This document shows, one piece after another, positions 6,954 to 15,472 of a DNA stretch of 38,178 bases (its first letter is position 1; every line of letters starts with the position of its first letter). Source of the DNA: Oscillatoriales cyanobacterium (GTDB taxonomy: Bacteria > Cyanobacteriota > Cyanobacteriia > CACIAM-69d); NCBI GenBank assembly GCA_004292515.1, contig RDXB01000096.1:1-38178 (forward strand), read 5' to 3'. Made by a program: the position numbers and the translations under genes. The notes under the pieces are model-generated. The model was not told the DNA's origin. It did not search any database and saw nothing but the letters and a program-made list of their open reading frames with translations.

Positions 6954-9617
6954 ATGAGTGAGCCTCTCGATTTTTCGGTTTCTAGCGATCGCCTGCCTCC
7001 CCAAAATATTGATGCAGAAGAATCAATTTTGGGGGGAATTTTGTTGGATCCAGAAGCAATGAATCGTGTGGTGGAGTTGCTGACACCTGAAGCATTTTAT
7101 TTGAGTGCTCACCAAACAATTTTTGAAGCGGTGCGCGAGTTGCATGGTCGCGGCAATCCCACGGATTTGTTGAGCGTCACCACCTGGTTGAAAGATCGCA
7201 ACTTACTTGAAAAAGTGGGCGGTCAACAGAAGCTTTCACAATTGCTCGATCGCACCGTCAGCGCTGTCAACATCGATCGCTACGCCCTATTGATCGCTGA
7301 AAAATACGTGCGCCGCCAACTGATCACGGCTGGAGGCGACATTGCCCAATTAGCATTCAATAACTCGGAAGAATTGGCTAAATTGCTCGATCGCGCCGAG
7401 CAACGCCTGTTTAACATCACCCAATCAAAAGCGAAAAATGATCTAACTTCCGCAGAAGTCATTCTATCTCAGGCCTTTTTTGAGCTAGAAAATCGGGCGC
7501 TTGATTCCCAAATGCCAGGACTCAGCAGCGGTTTCTATGATTTGGATGCGATGACCCAGGGCTTCCAGCGATCAGACTTGATCATTGTGGCGGGTCGGCC
7601 ATCGATGGGCAAAACCAGTTTTGTGATGAATGCGGCTCGTAATGTGGCTGCTATTCATAGCCTGCCGATCGCCATTTTTAGCTTGGAAATGTCGAAGGAA
7701 CAGTTGATGTATCGGATGCTCTCCAGCGAGGCACAAATTGAGAGCAACCGACTGCGATCGGGCCGAATCAGCGAAAACGAATGGGGCCGGATTGGCGCGG
7801 CAATTCAAGGGCTATCTAATCTGAAGCTGTATATTGACGACACAGCCGATATTTCAATTACAGAAATGCGCTCCAAGGCGCGTCGCTTGCAAGCCGAGCG
7901 CGGTGGGGCTTTGGGTTTAATTATTATTGACTACTTACAACTCATGGAGGGGGGTGGTGATAACCGTGTCCAAGAGTTGTCTAAAATTACGCGATCGCTC
8001 AAAGCCCTAGCCCGCGAATTAAATGTGCCAATCTTAGCCCTGTCGCAGCTGAGCCGCAGTGTGGAATCGCGGACAAACAAGCGACCAATGATGTCAGATT
8101 TACGCGAGTCGGGTTGTCTGTCGGGCGACACCTTAGTGCTGATGGCGGATAGTGGTCAGCGAGTTCCGATTCGTGAATTAGTGGGACGCAAAAATATTTC
8201 TATCCTTGCTCTAAATCCAACAACTTGGAAGCTTGAACCCCAAACGGTTAGCCATGCATTTTCAACAGGTATCAAGCCGGTCTTTCGCTTGACAACTCGC
8301 TTGGGTCGACAAATTCGAGCTACGGCCAACCACCAGTTCCTAACCTTAGATGGATGGTTGCGACTCGATCACCTTCAAGTTCGACAGCGGATTGCTTTAC
8401 CTCGTCAAATTCAGCACAATCATACTGATTCTCTAACTTCATCAGAATTGGCTCTACTGGGCCACCTTATTGGTGATGGTTGTACTTTGCCACGTCACGC
8501 CATTCAATACACTACTGTTGAACTAGATTTGGCAGAAACTGTTCAAGAATTAGCTAACCAAGTCTTTGGAGAACAAATTAAAAGACGAATTAAGGCAGAA
8601 CGGAGCTGGTATCAAGTCTATCTAGCATCTGCTACTCCCTTGACTCATGGTGTCCGAAATCCTGTAGCGTCTTGGCTAGATGAACTTGGTATCTTTGGAC
8701 TGCGATCGTGGGAAAAATACATTCCGGATCAAGTTTTTCAGCAGGACAGCCAAGATATTGCCAAATTCCTTAAACATCTTTGGTCTACTGATGGAGCCAT
8801 TCATTTACTAGATAGTAAACAGCCAGATATCAAAAGACCGCGCCCCCTTGCTTATTATGCTTCCAGTAGTTGGCAACTGGCTGAAGGTGTTCAGACACTG
8901 CTGTTGCGATTGGGAATTAATGCCAGACTTAAAAAAGTATCTCAGGCAGGAAAGGGACGCGACAACTATCACGTCATTGTTACTGGTCATGAAGATATAC
9001 GGCTGTTTGTTCAACGAGTTGGAGCTTGTGGAAGAAAAAAACAAGCAGCTTTAGTAGCAATATCTAACTACCTTGACTCTCACGCCGCCAATACGAACCG
9101 CGACGTGATTCCTTCCGAGGTTTGGGCGCACCATATTTTTCCAGTTCTAGCTAATGTTGACTTGAGCCAACGCCAGTTTCAAAGTGCTTTAGGAATGAAG
9201 TATTGCGGAACATCACTCTATCGACAAAATCTGAGTCGTGAACGTTTAAATAGAATTGCTAATGCACTCAACTCACCAACCCTAGAAAGCTTGGCAAATA
9301 GTGATGTTTACTGGGATGAAATTATTTCGATCGAGCCGGATGGCGAAGAAGAAGTTTATGACCTAACCATTCCAGGACATCATAACTTCGTTGCTAATAA
9401 CATCATTGTTCACAACAGCATTGAACAAGATGCGGATTTAATCTTAATGCTTTATCGAGAAGAATATTACAACCCTGATACGCCCGATCGCGGTATTGCA
9501 GAAGTGATTTTAACGAAGCATCGTAACGGCCCAACGGGTGCAGTTCGTTTGCTGTTTGATTCACAATTTACGCAGTTTAAGAATATGGCTGGTGGCGGTA
9601 GTCGCTTCCAAGCTTGA
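6954..9617 (+). CDS. dnaB: Replicative DNA helicase DnaB, interrupted by an intein
   Basis: Hexameric 5'-3' helicase that unwinds DNA at the replication fork and recruits primase. The 887-residue precursor contains about 453 residues of DnaB, a normal length. The N-terminal domain starts around LPPQNIDAEESILGG. The RecA-like domain has Walker A GRPSMGKT (214-221) and Walker B LIIIDYLQLM. The host protein is split after DLRESG (residue 387) by a 434-residue intein and resumes at SIEQDADLILMLYREEYYN (S822). The insertion site is the same as that of the known Synechocystis DnaB intein. After splicing the joined sequence reads RESG-SIEQDADL, a conserved helicase motif. ATG 6954 fits the family start. 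dnaG, its functional partner, lies 3 kb downstream on the other strand. Confidence 0.97.
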   Translation: MSEPLDFSVSSDRLPPQNIDAEESILGGILLDPEAMNRVVELLTPEAFYLSAHQTIFEAVRELHGRGNPTDLLSVTTWLKDRNLLEKVGGQQKLSQLLDRTVSAVNIDRYALLIAEKYVRRQLITAGGDIAQLAFNNSEELAKLLDRAEQRLFNITQSKAKNDLTSAEVILSQAFFELENRALDSQMPGLSSGFYDLDAMTQGFQRSDLIIVAGRPSMGKTSFVMNAARNVAAIHSLPIAIFSLEMSKEQLMYRMLSSEAQIESNRLRSGRISENEWGRIGAAIQGLSNLKLYIDDTADISITEMRSKARRLQAERGGALGLIIIDYLQLMEGGGDNRVQELSKITRSLKALARELNVPILALSQLSRSVESRTNKRPMMSDLRESGCLSGDTLVLMADSGQRVPIRELVGRKNISILALNPTTWKLEPQTVSHAFSTGIKPVFRLTTRLGRQIRATANHQFLTLDGWLRLDHLQVRQRIALPRQIQHNHTDSLTSSELALLGHLIGDGCTLPRHAIQYTTVELDLAETVQELANQVFGEQIKRRIKAERSWYQVYLASATPLTHGVRNPVASWLDELGIFGLRSWEKYIPDQVFQQDSQDIAKFLKHLWSTDGAIHLLDSKQPDIKRPRPLAYYASSSWQLAEGVQTLLLRLGINARLKKVSQAGKGRDNYHVIVTGHEDIRLFVQRVGACGRKKQAALVAISNYLDSHAANTNRDVIPSEVWAHHIFPVLANVDLSQRQFQSALGMKYCGTSLYRQNLSRERLNRIANALNSPTLESLANSDVYWDEIISIEPDGEEEVYDLTIPGHHNFVANNIIVHNSIEQDADLILMLYREEYYNPDTPDRGIAEVILTKHRNGPTGAVRLLFDSQFTQFKNMAGGGSRFQA
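8115..9416 (+). mobile_element. DnaB intein with LAGLIDADG homing endonuclease
   Basis: In-frame protein intron of 434 residues (precursor residues 388-821). It begins with the nucleophile Cys (CLSGDTLVLM) and ends VHN before the +1 Ser. Splicing blocks are visible: block B TANHQF, block F VYDLTIPGHHNFVANN, block G IIVHN. The endonuclease domain keeps both LAGLIDADG motifs, LLGHLIGDG (with its Asp) and LKHLWSTDG (with its Asp), so homing may still be possible. It closely resembles from memory the Synechocystis DnaB intein (segments GCTLPRHAIQYT, GKGRDNYHV, NTNRDVIP). The insert is AT-richer than the flanking exteins and lacks HIP1 octamers, while both flanks carry them, consistent with horizontal acquisition. 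Confidence 0.96.
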
Positions 9618-9764
9618 TCGATATCAGATGGATCGATGCTTGAATGGATCGAGGCTTGAATTGTTTTTCTTTAATTGTTTTTATTGATCCCATGCAAAGT
9701 ATGGGGACGGTCAGAAATCTACAAAGTATTGATACTTGCCCAAAGCTGAATTTAGGAATCTGGG

Positions 9765-10103
9765 ATGTCGGTTTATCAGCAGATTTATGAGGTGGTCAAA
9801 CAAATTCCACCGGGGAAAGTAGCTACTTATGGCCAAATTGCTACCTTGGCGAATTTGGCCGGTAAAGCCAGATTGGTGGGCTATGCTTTGGCGCGAGTGC
9901 CGGGAAACGATCCCGAGATTCCTTGGCAGCGGGTGATTAACGCCAAGGGTGAAATTTCCTATTCGCCCTTTCGGGAAGGAAACGATTACCTCCAACGATC
10001 GTTGCTGGAGCGCGAGGGGGTGGAATTTACTGCAGGCGATCGCGTGAATTTGCAACGCTACAGGTGGCAGCCGGAGGGGGAACCCGGGCACACTAGCCTG
10101 TAG
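9765..10103 (+). CDS. Alkyltransferase-like protein (ATL)
   Basis: A 112-residue relative of O6-alkylguanine-DNA alkyltransferase. The MGMT DNA-binding domain is clear: IPPGKVATYGQIA, then the active-site region reading PWQRVINAKGEIS. The catalytic Cys of PCHRV is replaced by Trp (W54), the hallmark of ATL proteins. These bind alkylated guanine without repairing it and pass the lesion to nucleotide excision repair. The N-terminal methyltransferase-like domain is absent and the length is normal for ATLs. It is followed 20 bp later by the TPR/M48-like gene, possibly co-transcribed. The start at ATG 9765 is clear. Confidence 0.92.
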   Translation: MSVYQQIYEVVKQIPPGKVATYGQIATLANLAGKARLVGYALARVPGNDPEIPWQRVINAKGEISYSPFREGNDYLQRSLLEREGVEFTAGDRVNLQRYRWQPEGEPGHTSL

Positions 10104-10123
10104 CAGTTGGTGGGTTGGATGCT

Positions 10124-12559
10124 ATGGATGGGTTGGGGGCAAAAGCACAACTACAGCGGGGTTTAGCCGCCCTTAAGCAAGGACGGGCCACGGAGGCAAT
10201 CGCCCTGCTGAAGGCGGCCGGGGCGGGGTTGGAAGGAGCCGATCGCGCTCGGGCTTTGGCGGGGTTGGTGGGGGCCTATCGGGCGGCGGGTCAGTGGACT
10301 GAGGCGATCGCCCTGTGCGATCGACTGCTACAGCATCCCAGCCTCCAGGTGCGCCAGTGGGCGACCCAAGCGCGATCGCAACTACCGGCCCAGCCCCCTG
10401 CGGCCGATCGCCCTGTGGCCCAACCCGACGAACCACCACCCAGTCCACCCAATTCCAGCGGATTTGCGGCGGGATTTGTGCCCCTGAGCGCGCCGATCGC
10501 CGCTGGACAACGGACGCAGGTGGTGTGGGTGGCCATGGAGTCGCCCGTGCTCCCGAGCGATCGCCCAGCCGCGACCGACGCTGGCCAGCCGATTGCCCCA
10601 CCGCCATCTGCCCCCAAAGCCGTCGTTTCGACCGTTGCACCCGTTACAGCTCAGGAGCCGATCGCCCCGCCTGGTCGTGATTCCAGTGTGCTGGAACCCT
10701 ACGAGGTGCAGTGGCGCAATGCCCCAAAAGCCGATCGCCCCACTGCCCTACCCCAGGTGGCGGCTTGGACGCACCATTTACCCCAGGTGATCGCCTTAAT
10801 CTTGCTGGTGGTGCTCATTCAGCAGGCGGCGATCGTTGGCATCAGCAGCTACAACCGGCTGATGGATTGGTGCATGAATGCCCTGTTATGGCTGCCGATT
10901 TGGGGCGATACACCGCCCAGCATTGACGGCAACCCCACTTGGCCTGTGGTGATTGGGCTAGGGCTGGTATTTGCTGGCTCGCCTTGGTTGCTAGATGAGG
11001 TGTTGCGGCGCTGGGGCAGCCAACCGCGCAAGTTTTCGGAGCTGGCGGCGGAGCGACCCGAAACCGCCCGCAAACTGCAACGAATGGCCCGATCGCACCA
11101 ACAGCCTGTACCCCACTTGCACCTGCTGACTACCGCTGTCCCCCTGGTGATGGTTTATGGCTGGTGGCCATCGCAAATGCGGCTGGCCATTAGCCAAGGG
11201 GCGCTGGAAAGTTTGACCGATGGGGAGTTGGCCAGTTTGGCGGCGGCCCAATATAGCCAAGCCCCCAGTGGTGATGCGGCGATCGCCAGTTGGGCCACGG
11301 CGGCCTTGATGTTGCCCTATGGCCTCTACATTCTGAGCGCCCAGTCTGCGGAAACTTGGCAACTGTTACCCGCCAAAATTGGCGCGATCGGCTGTTCGGC
11401 CCTCAGCTATGGCATCTATCGATTGGAGCGCTGGGCCTTGCTGGGCTGGAGTCGATCGCGCCAACTCACCGCCGATCGCCAAGGAGCCGCCCAATCAGGT
11501 GATCCCAACGCCCTCGCCCGCGCCTTGGTCAAGTGCAGCGCAGGCCTAGCCGCACAGTTCCACCGCGATCGGGCGATCGGCCTCTGGCTAGAACTCTGGG
11601 AATTTCTGTTGCCGATCGCCCCCCGCACCGCAATCACCGAAGGCAGCTTCCAGCCGATCGCCCCCCTCGAACCGCTCTGGGTTTGGGGTCGCCGCCACCC
11701 TTACCGCCAGTGGTTGCAGCTCAACCAATCCCACCCACCCACGGGCCAGCGGATGGCCCAGTTGGCGGAATTAGCCGTGCGCTGGAAACTAGAGCCGGAA
11801 TTTGAAATGAGCGATCGCGCCGCCCAAGACCAGCAGCAACGCTACCTGCCGCCCCTAATGGCCGCCCGCCTCAGCCGTCCGCTCAAGGCCGCCAGCCTGT
11901 GGATGCAATCCGCCCCTTGGGTCGGTGGGTTCCTGGGACTTGGCTTGGCGATCGCCCTCTGGACTATTGGCGGCATCGGCTTGCTGTTCAAACACCCGAT
12001 CGGTTGGATGTGGGGCGATCGCACCCTGATTGGGGGCTTGGCTTGGATGGGCTGTGGGCTGGGTATTTTCCTGCGAATTAACCGTTTCTTCCCCGAAATT
12101 CGATCGGGCCGGGCGGTGAACTTCACGGCCGACGGGCCGCCCCTGGCCAGCGCCCTCACGGAACCGAACGCCCTACCGATCGATGGGGTGATGGTCAAGG
12201 TGTCGGGGGTGTTGTTGGGCCGCAGCGGTTGGGCCAACGGCCTCTGGCAAGATCTGTGGCTGCAAACCCCAAGCGGCACAGTGCCACTGCACCTGGCCAG
12301 TCGCGGCGGCTGGCTGGGTTGCTTGGTGCGCCAAAGTCGGGAGGAATTACCGATCGGGCGATCGGTGGTGGTCACGGGTTGGTTGCGTCGCAGCAGCACC
12401 CCTTGGATCGATGTGGAAGCCCTGAACCTGCTGCAAGGCAAGCTAACTAGCACCACCAGCCTCGTGACGGCCGATGCTCACCCCCTGCGATCGGTGGCGA
12501 TCGGGGCGATCGCCGTGGTCGTTGGGTTCAGCATTCTGATGCGCTTCGGGTGGTTTTAG
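10124..12559 (+). CDS. TPR-like membrane protein with a degenerate M48 peptidase-like domain
   Basis: An 811-residue protein starting at ATG 10124 (a TTG three codons earlier is possible). Residues 1-90 form TPR-like helices (GLAALKQGRATEAIALL, AYRAAGQWTEAIALCDRLL). A Pro/Ala-rich linker follows to about 215. About seven hydrophobic segments are visible, at roughly 220-245, 270-295, 390-410, 425-440, 595-625, 635-650 and the C-terminus. Between them lies an M48-like domain: a stretch ending LAISQGALESLTDGELAS aligns with the region before HExxH, but the motif itself reads LAAAQYS. The later ADRQGAAQSGDPNALARAL aligns with the M48 third-ligand region, but the ligand Glu is missing. All three zinc ligands are absent, so proteolysis is unlikely. 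A C-terminal OB-like beta domain (GVLLGRSGW to SVVVTGWLRR) precedes the last helix. Role unknown. The stop codon coincides with the left end of a Rep-B-like repeat. Confidence 0.85.
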   Translation: MDGLGAKAQLQRGLAALKQGRATEAIALLKAAGAGLEGADRARALAGLVGAYRAAGQWTEAIALCDRLLQHPSLQVRQWATQARSQLPAQPPAADRPVAQPDEPPPSPPNSSGFAAGFVPLSAPIAAGQRTQVVWVAMESPVLPSDRPAATDAGQPIAPPPSAPKAVVSTVAPVTAQEPIAPPGRDSSVLEPYEVQWRNAPKADRPTALPQVAAWTHHLPQVIALILLVVLIQQAAIVGISSYNRLMDWCMNALLWLPIWGDTPPSIDGNPTWPVVIGLGLVFAGSPWLLDEVLRRWGSQPRKFSELAAERPETARKLQRMARSHQQPVPHLHLLTTAVPLVMVYGWWPSQMRLAISQGALESLTDGELASLAAAQYSQAPSGDAAIASWATAALMLPYGLYILSAQSAETWQLLPAKIGAIGCSALSYGIYRLERWALLGWSRSRQLTADRQGAAQSGDPNALARALVKCSAGLAAQFHRDRAIGLWLELWEFLLPIAPRTAITEGSFQPIAPLEPLWVWGRRHPYRQWLQLNQSHPPTGQRMAQLAELAVRWKLEPEFEMSDRAAQDQQQRYLPPLMAARLSRPLKAASLWMQSAPWVGGFLGLGLAIALWTIGGIGLLFKHPIGWMWGDRTLIGGLAWMGCGLGIFLRINRFFPEIRSGRAVNFTADGPPLASALTEPNALPIDGVMVKVSGVLLGRSGWANGLWQDLWLQTPSGTVPLHLASRGGWLGCLVRQSREELPIGRSVVVTGWLRRSSTPWIDVEALNLLQGKLTSTTSLVTADAHPLRSVAIGAIAVVVGFSILMRFGWF

Positions 12560-12760
12560 GGTGCGCTATTTTGTAACCGGCAATCCTGACCCCTGAGTCC
12601 ACCCTTACCTGAGCCGTGGGGCAGCAAGGGGCTTAGGGGCTGTCATCAAATCCCTGAAACCCTGATTCCACCGTGACGCGATCGTGAGGCAGCAAGGGGC
12701 TTAAGCCCCTTGTTGGCATCTGATGACACGCCCTAAGCCCCTTGTTACAACCATTGGGGC
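12557..12760. mobile_element. Rep-B repeat with a second Rep-B inserted in its palindrome
   Basis: The outer copy runs from TAGGG at the stop codon of the preceding gene to about CAACCATTGGGG. Its palindrome arm GGGGCT (to 12633) is interrupted at the centre by an inner copy at 12636-12733, flanked by TA on both sides, after which the other arm AGCCCCTTG resumes. The inner ends are GGGGCTGTCATCA and TGATGACACGCCC, inverted with 11 of 13 matches. The inner copy keeps its own AAGGGGCTTAAGCCCCTT palindrome (12694-12711). The hairpins may terminate transcription from both convergent genes. Confidence 0.75.
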
Positions 12761-12779
12761 CGGGCCATGACGATACTGC

Positions 12780-14888
12780 CTAATACCGATCGAGGGAACT
12801 GATTGAGCCTTCGCTGGGGTGCTGGGCCAGGTCTTCAAAGCCTACAAACCGCTGTTGGTTGAGCTGTTGCAGGTAACGGCGCTCTTGGTAATACAAATCG
12901 TGGAAGGTTTGCTGTTGTTCGTAGGCGCGGTTCAGGTTTTCTTCGAGGCGCTCAAGGTCGATCGGGTCGGGAGCCAGGGCCAAGTTGCCATCTACGCCAC
13001 CACCACCACCGCCACCGCGCAGGCTGACCACATTGCTTGATTGGTGCTTGCTGCCGGAACCGATCGGGGCTTCACCGGCAAACAAGCGCCGCAACTCCTC
13101 GGCGGCCACCTCCGCTTGCAGGTAATGAGTCAGCCAAGCATCGAGCAGGTGGCGGCAGCGCTTGGCACATTGCAAACTTTCCAGACTGGCGATCGCCGCG
13201 CGAATGGTCAGACCGGGGCGATCGAGATCCAGCTCAGTGCGCTCATCTAGATGCAACAGCCGATCGACGATCGCCAAATCCTCGTGGGATAGCTCCGGGT
13301 TCGATCGCAGCTCGATCGCCAACTCCGCCGCCTCGTAGCCCAAGGTCTCCTGCAGCTGCAAAATTTGTCGCCACAGGAATCGATGGTGCGACAGGCCAAA
13401 CTCCAGCTCCCGTTCTTCCAAGATCGCCAAAATTTGCTGGCGGCGATCGGGTCGGTGCAAATAGATTCGCAACAGTTGCCCCTCGGCCGCTTCCCGCAAG
13501 CTGCTGTCGCCCGATCGCTGCCATTTGGCCGATCGCCCATGCCAGCGCTGGCCCTGCACCTGCGATCGCAAATCCTGCTCCAGTTGCAGGGTGAAGTAGC
13601 TGTCCTTTTGGCCCAGCAGGTCGGCGCAGTGGCGGATGTAGTGGCTGCGGGTGGCGGGGTTGGGAATTTGGCTGAGGAACTGCACCGCGTCGCCCACGGC
13701 CGCCTGGAACTGATCCGACAGGCGCAAATCCCGCGAGCCGATCGCCCGATCGAGTTGCCAATCGAGCCACAGGGGCGCATCGGCAATCAGGGTGCGGTAA
13801 TGGTCGGCGCTGTAGGCCTTGAGGAACTCATCGGCATCCTTGCCCCCGGGCAGATTCAACACGCGCAGTTGAATTTCGCCCCGGTAGGCCAGCCCTTCCA
13901 CTTCCCCGATCGCCCGCTCCGTGGCTTTTTGGCCCGCCGCATCCGCATCGAAGTTCAAAATAATTTGCTTCGATTCGGTAAAGCGGGTCAGCAGCTTCAC
14001 CTGCGCCAAGCTCAAGGCCGTGCCTAGGGCGGCCACCGCGTTGGTGATGCCCACCGCATGCAGCGCAATCACATCGAAATAGCCTTCAACGACGATCGCC
14101 GCGTCGGTTTTGGCGATCGGCGTTTTGGCCTGATCCAGCCCAAACAGCGTCCGCCCCTTGTCGAACAGCTCCGTTTCTGGCGAGTTCAGATATTTCGGTT
14201 CATCGCCATTCAGCGTCCGGCCACCAAAGCCGATCGTCCGCCCCTGGGGATCGCGAATCGGCACCATCAGGCGATCGCGGAAGCGATCGTAATAGCCGCC
14301 CCCGGATTTGCGCGGCACAATCAAGCCCGCCTTTTCCACCAGCCCCACGGGATAGCGTTTTTGATCGACCAAATAGCGAAACAGCGCATCCCACCCGGCT
14401 GGCGAGTAGCCCAAGCTAAAGCTCTGGATTGTTTCCTGGCTCAGTTGCCGCTCTTCGAGCAAGTAGTCCATGGCCCGCACCCCCACGGGCTGGGTCAAGG
14501 CATGAGCATAGAAGCTGGCCGCCACGGCCATCACTTCATAGAGCTGTTCGCGTTCGGTGATTTGGCGCTGAATTTCTTCCCGGCGCTCTGGCTCCAGGGT
14601 TTGCACGGGCACTTGGTAGCGCCGCGCCAAGTCCAACACCACGTCGCTAAACGATCGCTTATCCAGCTCCATCAAAAACTTGATGGCGTTGCCCCCAGCC
14701 CCACAGGAGAAGCAGTAATAGAACCCCTTGGCGGCGCTGACGGTGAAGCTGGGGGATTTGTCGTCGTGGAAGGGGCAAAGCCCTTTGAAGTCCTTGCCGT
14801 TTTTTTTCAGCACGACCCGTTCCGAAACCACATCCACGATGTCGGCTCGTTGTTTGACGGTTTCTACGGTGTCGGGGTGCAGGCGCAC
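12780..14888 (-). CDS. dnaG: DNA primase DnaG
   Basis: Synthesises RNA primers for lagging-strand replication. The 702-residue protein has an N-terminal CHC2 zinc-binding domain with C38, H41, C59 and C62 (GLCPFHDDKSPSF, YYCFSCGAGG). The RNA polymerase core includes the conserved YLLEERQLS and FGGRTLNGDEPKYLNSPET segments. The TOPRIM domain shows IVVEGYFDVIALH and the acidic NFDADAAGQKA motif. The C-terminal DnaB-interaction region is helical. A run of seven glycines (coded at 12996-13016) sits in the linker before the last helices and looks like a trinucleotide expansion. The length is slightly above the usual ~600-650 because of this linker and the tail. Start ATG 14888 fits the family. Confidence 0.97.
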   Translation of the reverse strand: MRLHPDTVETVKQRADIVDVVSERVVLKKNGKDFKGLCPFHDDKSPSFTVSAAKGFYYCFSCGAGGNAIKFLMELDKRSFSDVVLDLARRYQVPVQTLEPERREEIQRQITEREQLYEVMAVAASFYAHALTQPVGVRAMDYLLEERQLSQETIQSFSLGYSPAGWDALFRYLVDQKRYPVGLVEKAGLIVPRKSGGGYYDRFRDRLMVPIRDPQGRTIGFGGRTLNGDEPKYLNSPETELFDKGRTLFGLDQAKTPIAKTDAAIVVEGYFDVIALHAVGITNAVAALGTALSLAQVKLLTRFTESKQIILNFDADAAGQKATERAIGEVEGLAYRGEIQLRVLNLPGGKDADEFLKAYSADHYRTLIADAPLWLDWQLDRAIGSRDLRLSDQFQAAVGDAVQFLSQIPNPATRSHYIRHCADLLGQKDSYFTLQLEQDLRSQVQGQRWHGRSAKWQRSGDSSLREAAEGQLLRIYLHRPDRRQQILAILEERELEFGLSHHRFLWRQILQLQETLGYEAAELAIELRSNPELSHEDLAIVDRLLHLDERTELDLDRPGLTIRAAIASLESLQCAKRCRHLLDAWLTHYLQAEVAAEELRRLFAGEAPIGSGSKHQSSNVVSLRGGGGGGGVDGNLALAPDPIDLERLEENLNRAYEQQQTFHDLYYQERRYLQQLNQQRFVGFEDLAQHPSEGSISSLDRY

Positions 14889-15132
14889 GATCAGGGCGGG
14901 TCGGGTCGAACGGCTATGGGTCTATTATCACGACTCGATCGGGCGATCGAACATCCAGGGGCGATCGGCAAAGCTGAATTTTTGTGGATCTCACTCAAAG
15001 CCGCACTGTTGCTCAACGATTGCTTGACTACAATCAGACAGTTTCAACAATTTATAATGGGGCGATCGCAACGGCGTAAGTTTTTCTATCATAGACAAAT
15101 ATTGCTTATCCATCGTCTACTCTGTAAACCCA

Positions 15133-15390
15133 GTGAATAGCTTGCTATCTCGTATTACTCAAACCCCCGGTCAATGTGGTGGCCGTCCTTGCATTCGAGG
15201 CATGAGAATTCGGGTGAGTGACATCTTAGAGATGTTGGCTGAAAACGTTAAAGCCTCTGAGATTTTAGAAGAGTTTCCAGATCTGGAAATTGCCGATATT
15301 CAAGCTTTCCTCTTGTTTGCGGCACGGCGTACTAATTTTTCTCGGTTGACTTCACGAAGATTTGGGTTGATGCTCGACTGCTGGTTCTAA
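15133..15390 (+). CDS. DUF433 family protein, probable antitoxin
   Basis: An 85-residue protein with the full DUF433 signature: TPGQCGGRPCIRGMRIRVSD, then ILEMLAENVKASEILEEFPD and LEIADIQAFLLFAARR. DUF433 proteins are helix-turn-helix antitoxins usually followed by a PIN-like DUF5615 toxin. The start is GTG 15133, giving the family's usual N-terminus SLLSRITQTPG. The last ~12 residues (RRFGLMLDCWF) are not antitoxin sequence: they are translated out of frame from the remnant of the toxin gene. It sits at the edge of an AT-rich, HIP1-free island. The antitoxin may be functional but orphaned. Confidence 0.85.
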   Translation: MNSLLSRITQTPGQCGGRPCIRGMRIRVSDILEMLAENVKASEILEEFPDLEIADIQAFLLFAARRTNFSRLTSRRFGLMLDCWF

Positions 15391-15401
15391 TGTCTTGCTA
15401 G
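15354..15401 (+). pseudogene. Remnant of a DUF5615 PIN-like toxin gene
   Basis: In the frame one base off the antitoxin, positions 15354-15401 read TKIWVDARLLVLMSC then TAG. This matches the usual DUF5615 toxin N-terminus of type MKIWVDAQLPP. The start ATG would be ACG here, and the match stops after about ten codons. The rest of the toxin gene is missing. The overlap of its start with the antitoxin end is the normal arrangement of these pairs. Call based on motif memory. Confidence 0.6.
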
Positions 15402-15423
15402 ACAGAAAATTATATCTAAATGC

Positions 15424-15449
15424 TACTTATAATCCGTGGACGAATAGTC
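15424..15449 (+). promoter_or_regulatory. Candidate C-box operator for the restriction-modification controller
   Basis: Two half-sites, TACTTATAATC (15424-15434) and GACGAATAGTC (15439-15449), are separated by CGTG. This is the layout of C-protein operators, whose half-sites resemble GACTnnnAGTC around a CGTG-like centre. A further imperfect palindrome, GACTAAATTTTAGTTC (15457-15472), abuts the ATG of the controller gene, which fits a leaderless transcript. It would give autogenous control of the controller and nuclease genes. Confidence 0.6.
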
Positions 15450-15472
15450 ATCTAAAGACTAAATTTTAGTTC

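Noticed and set aside
14058-15140. 360-residue plus-strand open frame opposite dnaG
   Set aside because: It lies antisense to dnaG, whose protein has all primase motifs. The frame has no recognisable domains and arises from GC-biased codon positions.
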